Of a DNA stretch of 35,361 bases, positions 16,266 to 25,600 are shown in pieces. How positions within the stretch are numbered: the first letter of the stretch is position 1; every line of letters begins with the position of its first letter. Under the pieces are notes generated by a model, which saw nothing but the letters and a program-made list of their open reading frames with translations, made no database searches and had not been told where the DNA came from. Made by a program: the position numbers and the translations under genes. The stretch spans positions 1 to 35,361 of the forward strand of contig JAJDEJ010000154.1 of assembly GCA_029259815.1 (NCBI GenBank), in the 5' to 3' direction. The DNA is from Planctomycetaceae bacterium (GTDB taxonomy: Bacteria; Planctomycetota; Planctomycetia; Planctomycetales; Planctomycetaceae).

Positions 16266-16832
16266 CTAGCCGTGTCCGTTGCCCAGCGGAAGCCGCATTT
16301 GCGGGTCGGGCGTATCTTTCAGTTCCTTGAATAGCAAGCTGGGTTGAATGTCCGCGTTGTGCTGGTACTTGTCCGACTGGTACTCCGTGATGTCTCCCTC
16401 AATGGAGTGATAGAAGATCTGTGCAATCTCCACCCCTGCATAGATACGAATGGGTTGGATGGCGAACATCTCCAGCGTCCAGTAACCGTCAAACCCAACG
16501 TCACCGAAACCAGCCGTCACATGCACAAACAGTCCCAGCCTTCCGATCGACGACCGGCCTTCCAACATGGGGACCAGATTATGCGTCACCGTCCGCTCGA
16601 CCGTGCGGCCGAGATACAGCTGGTTCGGGTTCAGCTCAAACCCCTCGGGAGGAATCTCGACCCGCGTGGTGCGATTGGGCCGCCGCATATCGAGGACGAT
16701 CTCCTCGTAGGTCAACAGTTCGTTATGCAGCCGCAGGTTGTAACTGTTGGGATTGAGCTGCGACGCATCGAACGGTTCGATAGTAATGTCAGAACCCAAC
16801 CGCTCACGGATCTCGTTTCCAGAGAGAATCAT
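16266..16832 (-). CDS. dcd: dCTP deaminase
   Basis: The 188-residue protein belongs to the dCTP deaminase/dUTPase superfamily. It opens MILSGNEIRERL with QLNPNSYNLRL, then carries the active-site stretch LEGRSSIGRLGLFVHVTAGF and GFDGYWTLEM, whose Glu is the expected catalytic residue. It converts dCTP to dUTP plus ammonia for thymidylate synthesis; a bifunctional dUMP-forming variant cannot be excluded by eye. The ATG at 16832 is chosen because CAGGG lies upstream and family similarity starts there; an in-frame extension of 16 residues looks random. The TPP II-like protease lies downstream on the same strand. Confidence 0.92.
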   Translation of the reverse strand: MILSGNEIRERLGSDITIEPFDASQLNPNSYNLRLHNELLTYEEIVLDMRRPNRTTRVEIPPEGFELNPNQLYLGRTVERTVTHNLVPMLEGRSSIGRLGLFVHVTAGFGDVGFDGYWTLEMFAIQPIRIYAGVEIAQIFYHSIEGDITEYQSDKYQHNADIQPSLLFKELKDTPDPQMRLPLGNGHG

Positions 16833-16931
16833 GACAACCCTGCGGTGAGAAAGAGGCCGAACGCTCAGACGGTATCGCACCCCCCGCCCGCATGCAACCC
16901 GTTCGCAGGAGAGCCTATTCTTGTTCCCTCT

Positions 16932-19469
16932 TCAAATGATCTCCCCACCCGCAAACGTCACGTATGACCGAAACGTGTCTTCGTCCAACAGGGGGTGAAA
17001 ACTGCGGGTTGATCCATCGAACATCAGGACATTAAAAATGTTGGGGGGCATTGTCAGACCGCCAAATGGGTTTGTTGGGTCCCACATGATGTCGCCGTCC
17101 GATCGTGTCCATTCGACGGCATCCTCGGGCATCGTCTCAATGACGGCGATGGTCCTGGAAGTCCCGTCAGTGATGTCTCGAATGCGCGGACCATATCCGT
17201 AGCTGTAATTACTCGAGTTGACGAACTGATAGTCATAGGCCCCCTCTCCGAGGAACAACTGAAACCCGGTCTTTGTCGAATCCGACGGGAGCCCACGACT
17301 GCGGAAGATTTCCGGCATCTTGTCGAGGAGTTGAATGTTGTGCGGACTGTCCCAAGGCTCGTCCAGATGGAATTGATAGTAGAGATTCTCGTAGCCGATG
17401 TACGGCAGCAGGTGCACTCGCCAACTCAAGTAAGGCAATTCCGTCTCTGGATCCCACAACTGAGGTGTATTACCGACCGGGAATCGCGCATACACGTCGT
17501 GAAAATTGTGCAACCCCAAGCCGATCTGCTTCAATTTATTGAGTCGCTCGATCCGGCTGCGGGCGTGCTCGACCTGCGGAAGTTCATGAGGAGGTCTCTG
17601 CCAATCGAGAAACACGTTGGATGACTCTGCTGGGCCAAAGATCTCGCCACCATCGAGAGTCGCGAACGCCTTGAAGTTCTCCGCAGTGACATCCGGGTTG
17701 AGCGTGAATACCGCGCCATCGAACGTCAACACACGCAGGCCGTCCTCGGGAATGGTTCCGACTCCCGCCAGTGGGTCGAGGATGTCGAATGGGATGTCTC
17801 CGTCCGGTCGTGTCCACTCGACCGCCAGATCGGACATGACCTCGACGACTGCAATCGTGGCATGTGTGCCGTCCGAAATATCGCGATACCTGGGACCTCG
17901 GGCAGAATTGGGCTCGAAGTACGTGTACTCATAAGCCCCTTCACCAAGAAGTAACTGTATGCCCGTCATCGAGGAATTGGCAGCAAGTCCACGACTGCGG
18001 AAGACCTCGGGCATCTTGTCCAACAGTTGGATGTTGTGGGGACTGTCCCAGGGCTCATCCAGATGAAACTCGTTGTAGAGGTTTGCATAGCCCAAGTACG
18101 GCAGTAAATGAACTCGCCAACTCAAGTAAGGCATCTCTGTTGTGGGGTCGTAGCTGTTATTTCCCCCCGAAATCGGGAAGTAACCAAAGACGTCATGGTA
18201 GTTGTGGAATGCGAGTCCGACATCACGGAGCTTCTCCCAGGAATTGATCTTCGAGTCCGGCAGTGCCCAGTCGAGAAAGACGTTGCTTGATTCCGCAGGA
18301 CCAAAGACCTCGCCTCCTTGCCATGTCGCGAAGATGCCGAAATTGGCGGAGATTGCGTCCGGGTTGAGGTTGTGCACGACCCCGTCGGTCATGCCGACAC
18401 GCAGACCATCTTCGGGAATTGGGCCGATGCCATCGAGCGGATCAGCCGCGTTGAACTCCACCTCATTCCACTGCGTCCACGGCACGGCTTTGTCCGGGGT
18501 TAACTCGACAATCGCAATCGTCGAGTCCGTTCCGTCGACGATGTCTCGAATTTGCGGGCCGCTCAATTGCGGGTAAGGACTGTTGAGGTAGTGAACATCG
18601 TAGGCTTCCTCAGCCGTGATCAGCTTGAAAGCCGACAGCGTCCCGCCAGGAGCAAGCCCGCGACTACGAAGATCTTCTGGCATCTCGTCCAGAAGTTGAA
18701 TGTTGTGCGGGCTGTCCCATGGCTCATCCAGATGGAATTGGTTGTACAGGTTCCCGTACCCCAGGTAGGGCAACAGATGTACGCGCCAACTCAGATACGG
18801 GACACCGGTGGAGGGGTCAAACCACTCGGAAGGAACATCTCTCCCAGGCGGGAAGGTTGCATGGACGTCGTGAAAGTTGTGCATCGCCAGCACGAGGGCT
18901 TTGACTCTGTCTGCGCTGACCTCAGCCGTGTCCTCGACATCCCAATCGTGGTAGATGTCAGCGTAGTCAACCGCAGTGAGGATTTCTCCGTTGTCCCACG
19001 TGGTGATTGCGGAAAAGTTCTCCGCGCTGACGGTTGGGCGAACCTGTCGAATCGTGCCATCAACGGTTCCCACCAGGAATGTATCGGGAGGCAGCGTCAA
19101 GCCTGCAAGTGGGTCAGCTTGATCAAATGGGATGCCGTCGGGCTTCGTCCAGGGAGCCGCGTCGTGCGGCATTGTCTCCATGACGAGCAGAGTATGCTGC
19201 CGCCCGTCTCCCGCCTCGCCGAGCCAGGGACCTCCATCGGAGTCGTACTCGTAAGCTCCGTTCCCTTCGAATAGCCGGTATCCGGAATAGTTCGTTCCGA
19301 CCGGCAGCCCCCGACTACGGAACTCGTCGGGCATCTGATCGAGGAGACTGAGGTTGTGCGGGCTGTTCCAGGGTTCGTCGTGATGAAACTGCTGATATAA
19401 CTCGCCATACCCCATGAAGGGCAGCAGATGGACGCGCCAGCTGAGGTGTGGCGATCCGTCAGCATCCAC
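16932..19469 (-). CDS. Tandem DUF1559 protein, C-terminal part of a frameshifted gene
   Basis: These 845 codons hold four copies of a roughly 205-residue DUF1559 (SBP_bac_10) unit. Each has the core LSWRVHLLP, then a GYxxLYxxFHxDEPW-type stretch, a LRSRGL/FRSRGL element and an AVPWT or AVEWT element. Units begin near residues 1 (partial), 190, 410 and 640. Unlike ordinary planctomycete DUF1559 proteins, no unit has the prepilin-like transmembrane helix; each starts at the LxxIGLGLHNFHDV segment. The first unit lacks its N-terminal part, which is encoded at the end of the upstream frame. The nominal start is a GTG at 19469 without a ribosome binding site, so this is very probably the 3' part of the gene at 19472-22375. 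Function is unknown; a surface repeat protein is likely. Confidence 0.72.
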   Translation of the reverse strand: MDADGSPHLSWRVHLLPFMGYGELYQQFHHDEPWNSPHNLSLLDQMPDEFRSRGLPVGTNYSGYRLFEGNGAYEYDSDGGPWLGEAGDGRQHTLLVMETMPHDAAPWTKPDGIPFDQADPLAGLTLPPDTFLVGTVDGTIRQVRPTVSAENFSAITTWDNGEILTAVDYADIYHDWDVEDTAEVSADRVKALVLAMHNFHDVHATFPPGRDVPSEWFDPSTGVPYLSWRVHLLPYLGYGNLYNQFHLDEPWDSPHNIQLLDEMPEDLRSRGLAPGGTLSAFKLITAEEAYDVHYLNSPYPQLSGPQIRDIVDGTDSTIAIVELTPDKAVPWTQWNEVEFNAADPLDGIGPIPEDGLRVGMTDGVVHNLNPDAISANFGIFATWQGGEVFGPAESSNVFLDWALPDSKINSWEKLRDVGLAFHNYHDVFGYFPISGGNNSYDPTTEMPYLSWRVHLLPYLGYANLYNEFHLDEPWDSPHNIQLLDKMPEVFRSRGLAANSSMTGIQLLLGEGAYEYTYFEPNSARGPRYRDISDGTHATIAVVEVMSDLAVEWTRPDGDIPFDILDPLAGVGTIPEDGLRVLTFDGAVFTLNPDVTAENFKAFATLDGGEIFGPAESSNVFLDWQRPPHELPQVEHARSRIERLNKLKQIGLGLHNFHDVYARFPVGNTPQLWDPETELPYLSWRVHLLPYIGYENLYYQFHLDEPWDSPHNIQLLDKMPEIFRSRGLPSDSTKTGFQLFLGEGAYDYQFVNSSNYSYGYGPRIRDITDGTSRTIAVIETMPEDAVEWTRSDGDIMWDPTNPFGGLTMPPNIFNVLMFDGSTRSFHPLLDEDTFRSYVTFAGGEII

Positions 19470-19471
19470 AA

Positions 19472-19496
19472 TTACTGAACTGAAATGCCTCCCTCA
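19472..19496 (-). other. Frameshift junction within a DUF1559 unit
   Basis: The upstream frame reads HSYHDTFRQFPVEGGISVQ then TAA at 19472-19474. The -1 frame, open since a TGA at 19494-19496, reads HFSSVIVDADGSPHLSWRV and continues the same DUF1559 unit exactly. Restoring one base after the GGAGG run would fuse the frames. No classical slippery heptamer is seen, so a one-base deletion or a sequence error is more likely than programmed frameshifting. Confidence 0.8.
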
Positions 19497-22375
19497 ACCG
19501 GGAACTGCCTGAACGTGTCATGGTACGAATGCAGTCCCAACACGACGTTGTAAAGCCGCTCCTCACGCTCGGTGAGGCTCTCCAATGTGGCCGTGTCAAT
19601 GCGAACTGCGTCGGCGATGACGTAGCCGTCAGCCGCATCGCTCAACTCGACGACCAACTCGGTCCCCGTGATGCTGACGGTTGTCAGATTCTCCCAGTCG
19701 CTGTCTGCATCAGTGAAGTCGTCAGGCACCAACTGTTGATTTGCCGCGATCGTTGCCAGTGCCGGTCCGCCGACGCCGTCGAAGATGGTGAACGGCGCAT
19801 TCGTCGCCCGGTTGGCGTGGGCGAACCAAGTCGCTGAGACGCGGTAGTCGCCGGGAGTCAGACCGGTGAACATCCAGCTCGCTCGGTCCACTCCCGTTCC
19901 CTGCGCACTGTGCCGCAGATCACCCTCGTGACCACGGAGGATCGTCGGTGTGATCCAGTTGCCGGTCGTCGAAAAATCTGCATCCCCGTCATCCACAATT
20001 GCCGAGAACGGCAACGGCGGAGGGGTCGGCTCGTTGGTCGCCTCCAAACGAATGGCATCGGCGATCACATATTCGTTCGCCGCATCACTCAACTCGACGA
20101 CCAACTCTGTCCCGGTGATGCTGACGATCCTCAACGTTTCCCAGTCACTGCCCGCATCGCTGAAGTCATCAGGCGCCAACTCCTGATTCACTGCAATCGT
20201 CTCCAGCACCGGTCCGCCGATGCCATCGTAGATTGTGAAGGGCGCATTCGTCGCCCGATTTGCGTGCGCGAACCAGGTCGCTGCGACGCGATAGTTGCCG
20301 GGCGTCAGACCAGTGAACGTCCAGGTCGCACGGTCCTCGCCTGTTCCCCCGGCACTGTTCCGCAGATCATCCTCGTGACCACGGAGAATATTGGGTGTGA
20401 TCCAGTTGCCAGTTGTCGCAAAACCAGCATCACCGTCATCGACGATCACAGTGAATGGCAACGGTGGTGCAGCCGGTTCGTCCGTCGCCTCCAGACGAAT
20501 CGCGTCCGCGATCACATACTCGTTAGCCGCATTCGAGAGTTCGACGACCAGAGTGTCACCAGTGACACCGACGACCACCAGGTCTTCCCAATCACTCCCG
20601 GCATCCGCAAAATCGTCCGGCGACAACTCCTGATTAACCTCAATATTATGCAGCACACGTCCACCAACGCCGTCCAGAATAGAGAACGGACTGTTCGTCG
20701 CCCTGTTTACATGCGCAGGCCACGTTGCCGAGACCCGATAGTTGCCGGGAGTCAGATCGGTGAACTCCCAACGAGCCACCTTTCCACCATTGCCACCGGG
20801 CGAGTGGTGGACATCTCCTTCGTGTCCGTTGGGAATGGCGGGCGTGTTCCACATCCCGACGGTTGAGAATCCAGGATCGCCATCGTCGATGAGCAAGGGT
20901 TGCAGTGTTGTTCCGACGAATGTTCTTGTCACCACGTCTGCTTCAATTCCCACATCGCTTCCTTGGCCGGTCACTTCCAGAAGGAGATCAACCTGTTCTC
21001 CAGCGACATGGAACACTGTCCCGAAGAATTCTGGCTTCAACTCTTCCCAGGCGAGCCCAAAGGGAGCCGGAGTTGTTGGAAGTCGTGAACTCGTTGCATC
21101 AAATGATCCCACGACATTTCGATTGGCGCTGAGCGACACGGTTGATTGGACGCTATCGTTCGATTCTCTGGAGTAATCGATGCCATAAGAGTAGTACCCT
21201 GTTTGAGAAACAGTGGTGGGAATGGTGACTGCGACCGTTGTCGGTGCTGGGATTGCGTTATCTGGGTTCATCCAGACTGTTGTGTCGCCCTGAGTAAGGG
21301 CCGAAGATGCTTTGTCGCGTCGCATCGTGGGCAGGCCGACCGAAGATTCTTCCACTTCAAAGATTTCGGTACTGCCAATCAGCGAGGAGTCGGGCAGGTA
21401 CACCGACAAATCTATTCCATTGGTGTTGTGGTCAGTGAGTACGGTTTTGAGCGTGCTGAGCCCCGTCACGTCGCTGATGGTCGTCCCAGCCACGTCGCGC
21501 ACGTGTTTGAACTGCACGTTCCCTGTTACATCTCGGGTCAGGACCACGTTCATGTCGGAGGTGTTGTCAGCGACCGTGGAATTCATCGAAGTCATGACAA
21601 CCGGAAACTCGGTTGTGAATCCTGAGAAGTCGGCTCTGAGAACTGTCCGCTTCGGACTCACCTCGAGGACGGAGATATGGCTCTGTCCCCCCGCCCTGTG
21701 ATTGGCCTGCCAACCGCCGTTGAAATTGATTGCAAGTGTCCCGATATTTGCACGATATCGTTCTTCTCCAGACGGAAGTGTGGTGTCAAGCACAGTGTTG
21801 CCAAGGACAGCACTGGAGTTAAACTTCAGGTCGATCAAATTCTCTTGCGGCAGGCTAATTTGACGGACGTAGCCATCAGATGTACCGGTTGCATATTGGT
21901 TGAATTCTCCAAATTGATCCTCTCGTGACAAGGCAAACCGTGTGACATTCGTGAACGATTGTCCTTCTGCCTCAACAAGATCGATTCCAGGTTGCCAAAA
22001 GGCATCGTCTCGGAAGAATTGGGCGATGTCCCCGTTTTGCAGAATCACCTCACCGAGAAGAGTCTCGCCGGGACCTCCCGTGGGGTCAGAGTCGAAGTTG
22101 CATCCTGCGAAATTTGACTGGTCTGGCACGTCAATCGGAGGGCCATGACCGGGAGGCGTGGCAACCAGAATAACGCTGGAAGTGTCTCCTGGAACATTGG
22201 GACTGATACCAATTTTCACGCTGTCGACTTCCCGACAAGCGACAGCGTCGTGAACGATCGTGGCGTCAAATGTGGTGAGAAGAACTCGACTTTCGAGGAC
22301 TTCGGAACTGAAGACCGGTGACGAGTGATGGCGAGTTCGCGTGCGAAGGCTAGCAAGCCAGTTTGAGAGGAGCAT
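19472..22375 (-). CDS. Giant secreted LEPR-XLL/golvesin-repeat protein, N-terminal part
   Basis: These 967 residues open MLLSNWLASLRTRTR and carry the planctomycete LEPR-XLL-type motif VLESRVLL at about residue 30, shared with the giant gene upstream. Residues about 45-490 are a beta-rich region I do not recognise. Residues about 495-930 are three tandem copies of about 145 residues resembling the golvesin C-terminal/Xly carbohydrate-binding-like domain (IDDGDxGFxTxGxW, then TWxFTGLTPGNYRV, RATNAPFTI and NEYVIADAIRLEAT). The frame ends inside a DUF1559 unit (EERLYNVVLGLHSYHDTFRQ) that continues in the next frame downstream. Joined, the protein would be about 1815 residues. It is probably exported and surface-bound, with glycan binding as a guess from the golvesin-like repeats. 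Confidence 0.78.
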   Translation of the reverse strand: MLLSNWLASLRTRTRHHSSPVFSSEVLESRVLLTTFDATIVHDAVACREVDSVKIGISPNVPGDTSSVILVATPPGHGPPIDVPDQSNFAGCNFDSDPTGGPGETLLGEVILQNGDIAQFFRDDAFWQPGIDLVEAEGQSFTNVTRFALSREDQFGEFNQYATGTSDGYVRQISLPQENLIDLKFNSSAVLGNTVLDTTLPSGEERYRANIGTLAINFNGGWQANHRAGGQSHISVLEVSPKRTVLRADFSGFTTEFPVVMTSMNSTVADNTSDMNVVLTRDVTGNVQFKHVRDVAGTTISDVTGLSTLKTVLTDHNTNGIDLSVYLPDSSLIGSTEIFEVEESSVGLPTMRRDKASSALTQGDTTVWMNPDNAIPAPTTVAVTIPTTVSQTGYYSYGIDYSRESNDSVQSTVSLSANRNVVGSFDATSSRLPTTPAPFGLAWEELKPEFFGTVFHVAGEQVDLLLEVTGQGSDVGIEADVVTRTFVGTTLQPLLIDDGDPGFSTVGMWNTPAIPNGHEGDVHHSPGGNGGKVARWEFTDLTPGNYRVSATWPAHVNRATNSPFSILDGVGGRVLHNIEVNQELSPDDFADAGSDWEDLVVVGVTGDTLVVELSNAANEYVIADAIRLEATDEPAAPPLPFTVIVDDGDAGFATTGNWITPNILRGHEDDLRNSAGGTGEDRATWTFTGLTPGNYRVAATWFAHANRATNAPFTIYDGIGGPVLETIAVNQELAPDDFSDAGSDWETLRIVSITGTELVVELSDAANEYVIADAIRLEATNEPTPPPLPFSAIVDDGDADFSTTGNWITPTILRGHEGDLRHSAQGTGVDRASWMFTGLTPGDYRVSATWFAHANRATNAPFTIFDGVGGPALATIAANQQLVPDDFTDADSDWENLTTVSITGTELVVELSDAADGYVIADAVRIDTATLESLTEREERLYNVVLGLHSYHDTFRQFPVEGGISVQ
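19590..20890 (-). repeat. Three tandem golvesin-like coding repeats
   Basis: Three units of about 430-450 bases (roughly 20465-20890, 20005-20464 and 19590-20004) are visibly alike at DNA level. For example, the strings encoding TGTELVVELSDAAN and HANRATNAPFTI recur almost unchanged in the last two copies. The first copy is the most divergent. The high similarity points to recent duplication or ongoing homogenisation. Confidence 0.75.
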
Positions 22376-22509
22376 GCAGGCGGGCCCGTTGAGGGAACAA
22401 TATCTTGGAATGGGGCTTCAATCTTCCTGTCCAAGGAGGAGATACGCAAGGATAATGAGGAATTCTGGCAGTCTCGCATCAACATCGATTGATGTGACCG
22501 CCGCACTGT

Positions 22510-22604
22510 TTCCAGCGAGTCGAGCCCAACACGCGGACGAAGCTTGAGCAGCGGGCACTCGCGACATTCCGGGCGATGCATATCTGGCGGCAGCCGCTTA
22601 TCAT
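22510..22604 (-). pseudogene. Decayed 3' fragment of an endonuclease III (nth) gene
   Basis: On the minus strand the segment reads MISGCRQICIAR, then after a 7-base gap relative to the intact gene, ECRECPLLKLRPRVGLDSLE. The intact nth at 28696-29370 ends [20 protein letters not shown] with [10 protein letters not shown]. By eye about three quarters of the aligned bases after the gap match. The frame is broken, the fourth cluster cysteine is lost, and the rest of the gene is absent. It starts 10 bases past the stop codon of the FG-GAP giant gene. Confidence 0.75.
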
Positions 22605-22613
22605 GGGGCAGGT

Positions 22614-25600
22614 TCAGTCACGGAACTCTCCGGGGAGGACGTTGTCCCAGACCACGCTGGCGGACCAGCTGTTCCAGGATTCGTTGACGAAGTGGGAGCC
22701 GGTTGAGCGGGCGATGAACCAGCGGCCGGAGTCGTCGCGGCCGGCCATGTCCAGTAAGCCGTCGCCGTTGAAGTCGCCGGGGATGATGTCCCACGACGTG
22801 CTGGTGGACCACGCGCCAAAGCGGACCGTGTTGAGCATCGAACCGTTGGAAAGTCCAACGACCCAGGTGCCGGTTGAGGCGCGGCTGATCACGTCATCGC
22901 GACCGTCACCGTTCACGTCACCGAGCGTGACGTTCTGCCAACTGACGTTCGTCGACCAGATGCCGAACGATTGCGAAGCGAAGCGAGTACCGTCGGAGAG
23001 GCCCGCGACCCAGCGGCCGTTCGAGGCACGACCAATCACGTCACTCTTCCCGTCGGCATTCAGATCGCCCACCCGGACGTCATGCCACATGACGTTAGTG
23101 GACCAGGCACCGAAGGACATCATCTGAAAGCTGTTCCCGGTCGAGCGACCAACCACCCAAGTGCCAGTCGAGGCACGACCGACGATGTCGGCTTTTCCGT
23201 CTCCGTCGAAGTCACCCGTGTTGACGTCAGTCCATGTCACGTTCGTAGACCATGCCCCGTAATTCGTGGAGAAGAACTGAGATCCACCAGACAAGCCGAC
23301 GATCCAGATCCCCGTGCGATCACGCCCTGCGACGTCGTCTCGTCCGTCATCGTTGAAGTCGCCGACAAGCACATTGCTGTAAGTGACAGACGAGTCCCAC
23401 GTCCCCCAGTTCAGCGGACTGGTGAATCCGCTTGGTGTCGCCAATAGCACTCGCCATTGACCGTCGCTGGGAGACAGACCGGCGAGGTCAGTCAATCCGT
23501 CGCCATTGAAGTCACCCGTTTTGAGATCGTCCCAGTCAACACCCGGCGGAATGACACCAGCCGATTGCGTATTGAACTGCGTCCCATCTGAGACTCCGAC
23601 AACGAGAGTCCCCGAGTTGGAGTTGCGACCAACGACATCGGTGCCTCCCGTTGGCACGAACGGATCGGCTTCCACTTTGAGGACCGCGCTCCCTTGAGTG
23701 AGCACGTTGAACGTCTGTCCGAATAGAATCTCGTCAGTCTGTAGTGCCCATCCGTCTCCGATATCAACAGTGTCGTCAACGTCTCGACGGACAACGAGCG
23801 TGTTGCTGTGCGAGCTAATGTTGAGCACTTCTCGCAAGTTGAGCGTGAGATGATTGGCACCAGTCCCGCGGATGTCGATGCGTTCGACATTCGTGATGCG
23901 ATTGTCGGAGATGGTCGTCAGGTCGAGGTGAATCCCGCTGCCTGTCAGCCGCAGCATGTCGGTGCCATTGCCGCCTTGCAGTCGTCGTGTTCCTGAGAAG
24001 TCCGCATCGGGGATTGCAAGGATGTCGTTGTTCCGCCCTCCACGCAAAATGTCGTTGCCGCCATCGGAGATCAGCGTGTCATAACCATTGCCGCCGATGA
24101 GAATGTCGATCGCATTTGGTCCTTGACTGGCCCGGAGTGTGTTCCCCTCATCATTGCCCACTTGCGTCTCAACACCTCCGCTGAAGTTGCCCCCGTAGAT
24201 GACGTAGGTCTCACCAATGGACTGTACTCCGCTGGCGTCAGCACGAAACGCTCCCAGAAGGAGATCGTCAAATCCATCGCCGTTGACGTCACCTGCTCGA
24301 CTCACGGTAACACCGAATCCATCATCGTCGTCACGTCCGTCGATCCGAAATCCATTCGTTCCATCGAGAGTGGTCAGGTCAAACATTGCCGGTGGCGGAC
24401 CGACCGACGGGAGAGGCTTCCCGAAGATGACGTACGCTGTGCCGGTATCGTTTGCGAATCTCGCACCAATGATGACATCGTCGAAGCCATCCCCATTGAC
24501 GTCTCCTGCGCCGCTGACTCTTTGCCCAAGCCGATCTCCCTCATCGACGCCGGGAATACGAAATCCGTTTGTCCCATCGAGTGTGCCGACGTTCTGGACG
24601 ATGGGGAACGAGTCACTGTGCTGGCCGAACAGCACGTAGGCTTCACCGGCAAGCGACTTTCCGTCCGGGGAGACGCGGCGACCGCCGACGACGAGGTCGT
24701 CCGCTCCGTCACCGTTGAAGTCTCCGATATCATCAAGGAACTCGCCGATGCGGTCGCCGGAAATCGCACCTGCAAAACTCGTCCCATTCTGCCCATCGAT
24801 GGCACTCAGCTCGATACTGGCCGGAAAACCTCCGTCAATTCCGAACACGACGTACACTTTCCCAAGGTTATCAGTCGTCTCTGAATTCGCCCGGTTGGCA
24901 CCAATCGCCACGTCAGCCAGGCCATCACCGTTAAAGTCCCCCGCGGTGCTAAGCGTAAATCCTGTTCGATCATCCGCATCGACACCGGCCAATCGGAAAC
25001 CATTGCTTCCATCGATTGCGGCGAAGTCGATGGTTGCCGAAAATCCCTCAGCGGCTCCGAAGACGACATAACTTTCCCCGACTTTGAGGTCGCTGCCACG
25101 ATCAGCCTCATCCACACTGATAATGATGTCGCTGAAGCCGTCCGCATTCACATCCCCCGCACCGTCGACCCACCATCCGTAGAAGTAATCCGGATTAATT
25201 CCGGGCAGTCGAAAGCCGTTCGATCCGTCGAGAGAATTCAGGTCAAACATAGCTCCCAGGTTTTGGGGTGTGCCGAAGATGACGTAGCTCTCCCCGGCCT
25301 CGAGGATGGCATTTGGCGACGCATTCCCTGCGCCGAGGATCAGGTCATCCAGTCCGTCTCCGTTCACGTCACCCGCTGGACCGACTGAAGTGCCCAGAAG
25401 GTCATTTGCAGCTAAGCCCTCGATTCGGAAACCGGTCGTCCCATCCAGGTTGCTCAGATCGAATGACGCTGCATTGTCACTCGGTCCACCGAAGATGACG
25501 TAGACCTGACCTGCTTCGGCTCTGCCGTTTGGTCCAGCGTCATAGACTGAGATGAGAAAGTCATCGAAGCCGTCTCCATTGAAGTCGCCAGCAGTGTTCA

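Noticed and set aside
19472..19496. Programmed -1 ribosomal frameshifting in the DUF1559 giant gene
   Set aside because: No X-XXY-YYZ slippery heptamer or clear downstream hairpin is visible, so an indel or sequencing error is the simpler explanation.
22216..22581. A 121-codon minus-strand gene with an endonuclease III-like start
   Set aside because: Only the first part resembles the Nth C-terminus; the rest overlaps the start of the LEPR-XLL gene out of frame. It is better read as a decayed nth tail.
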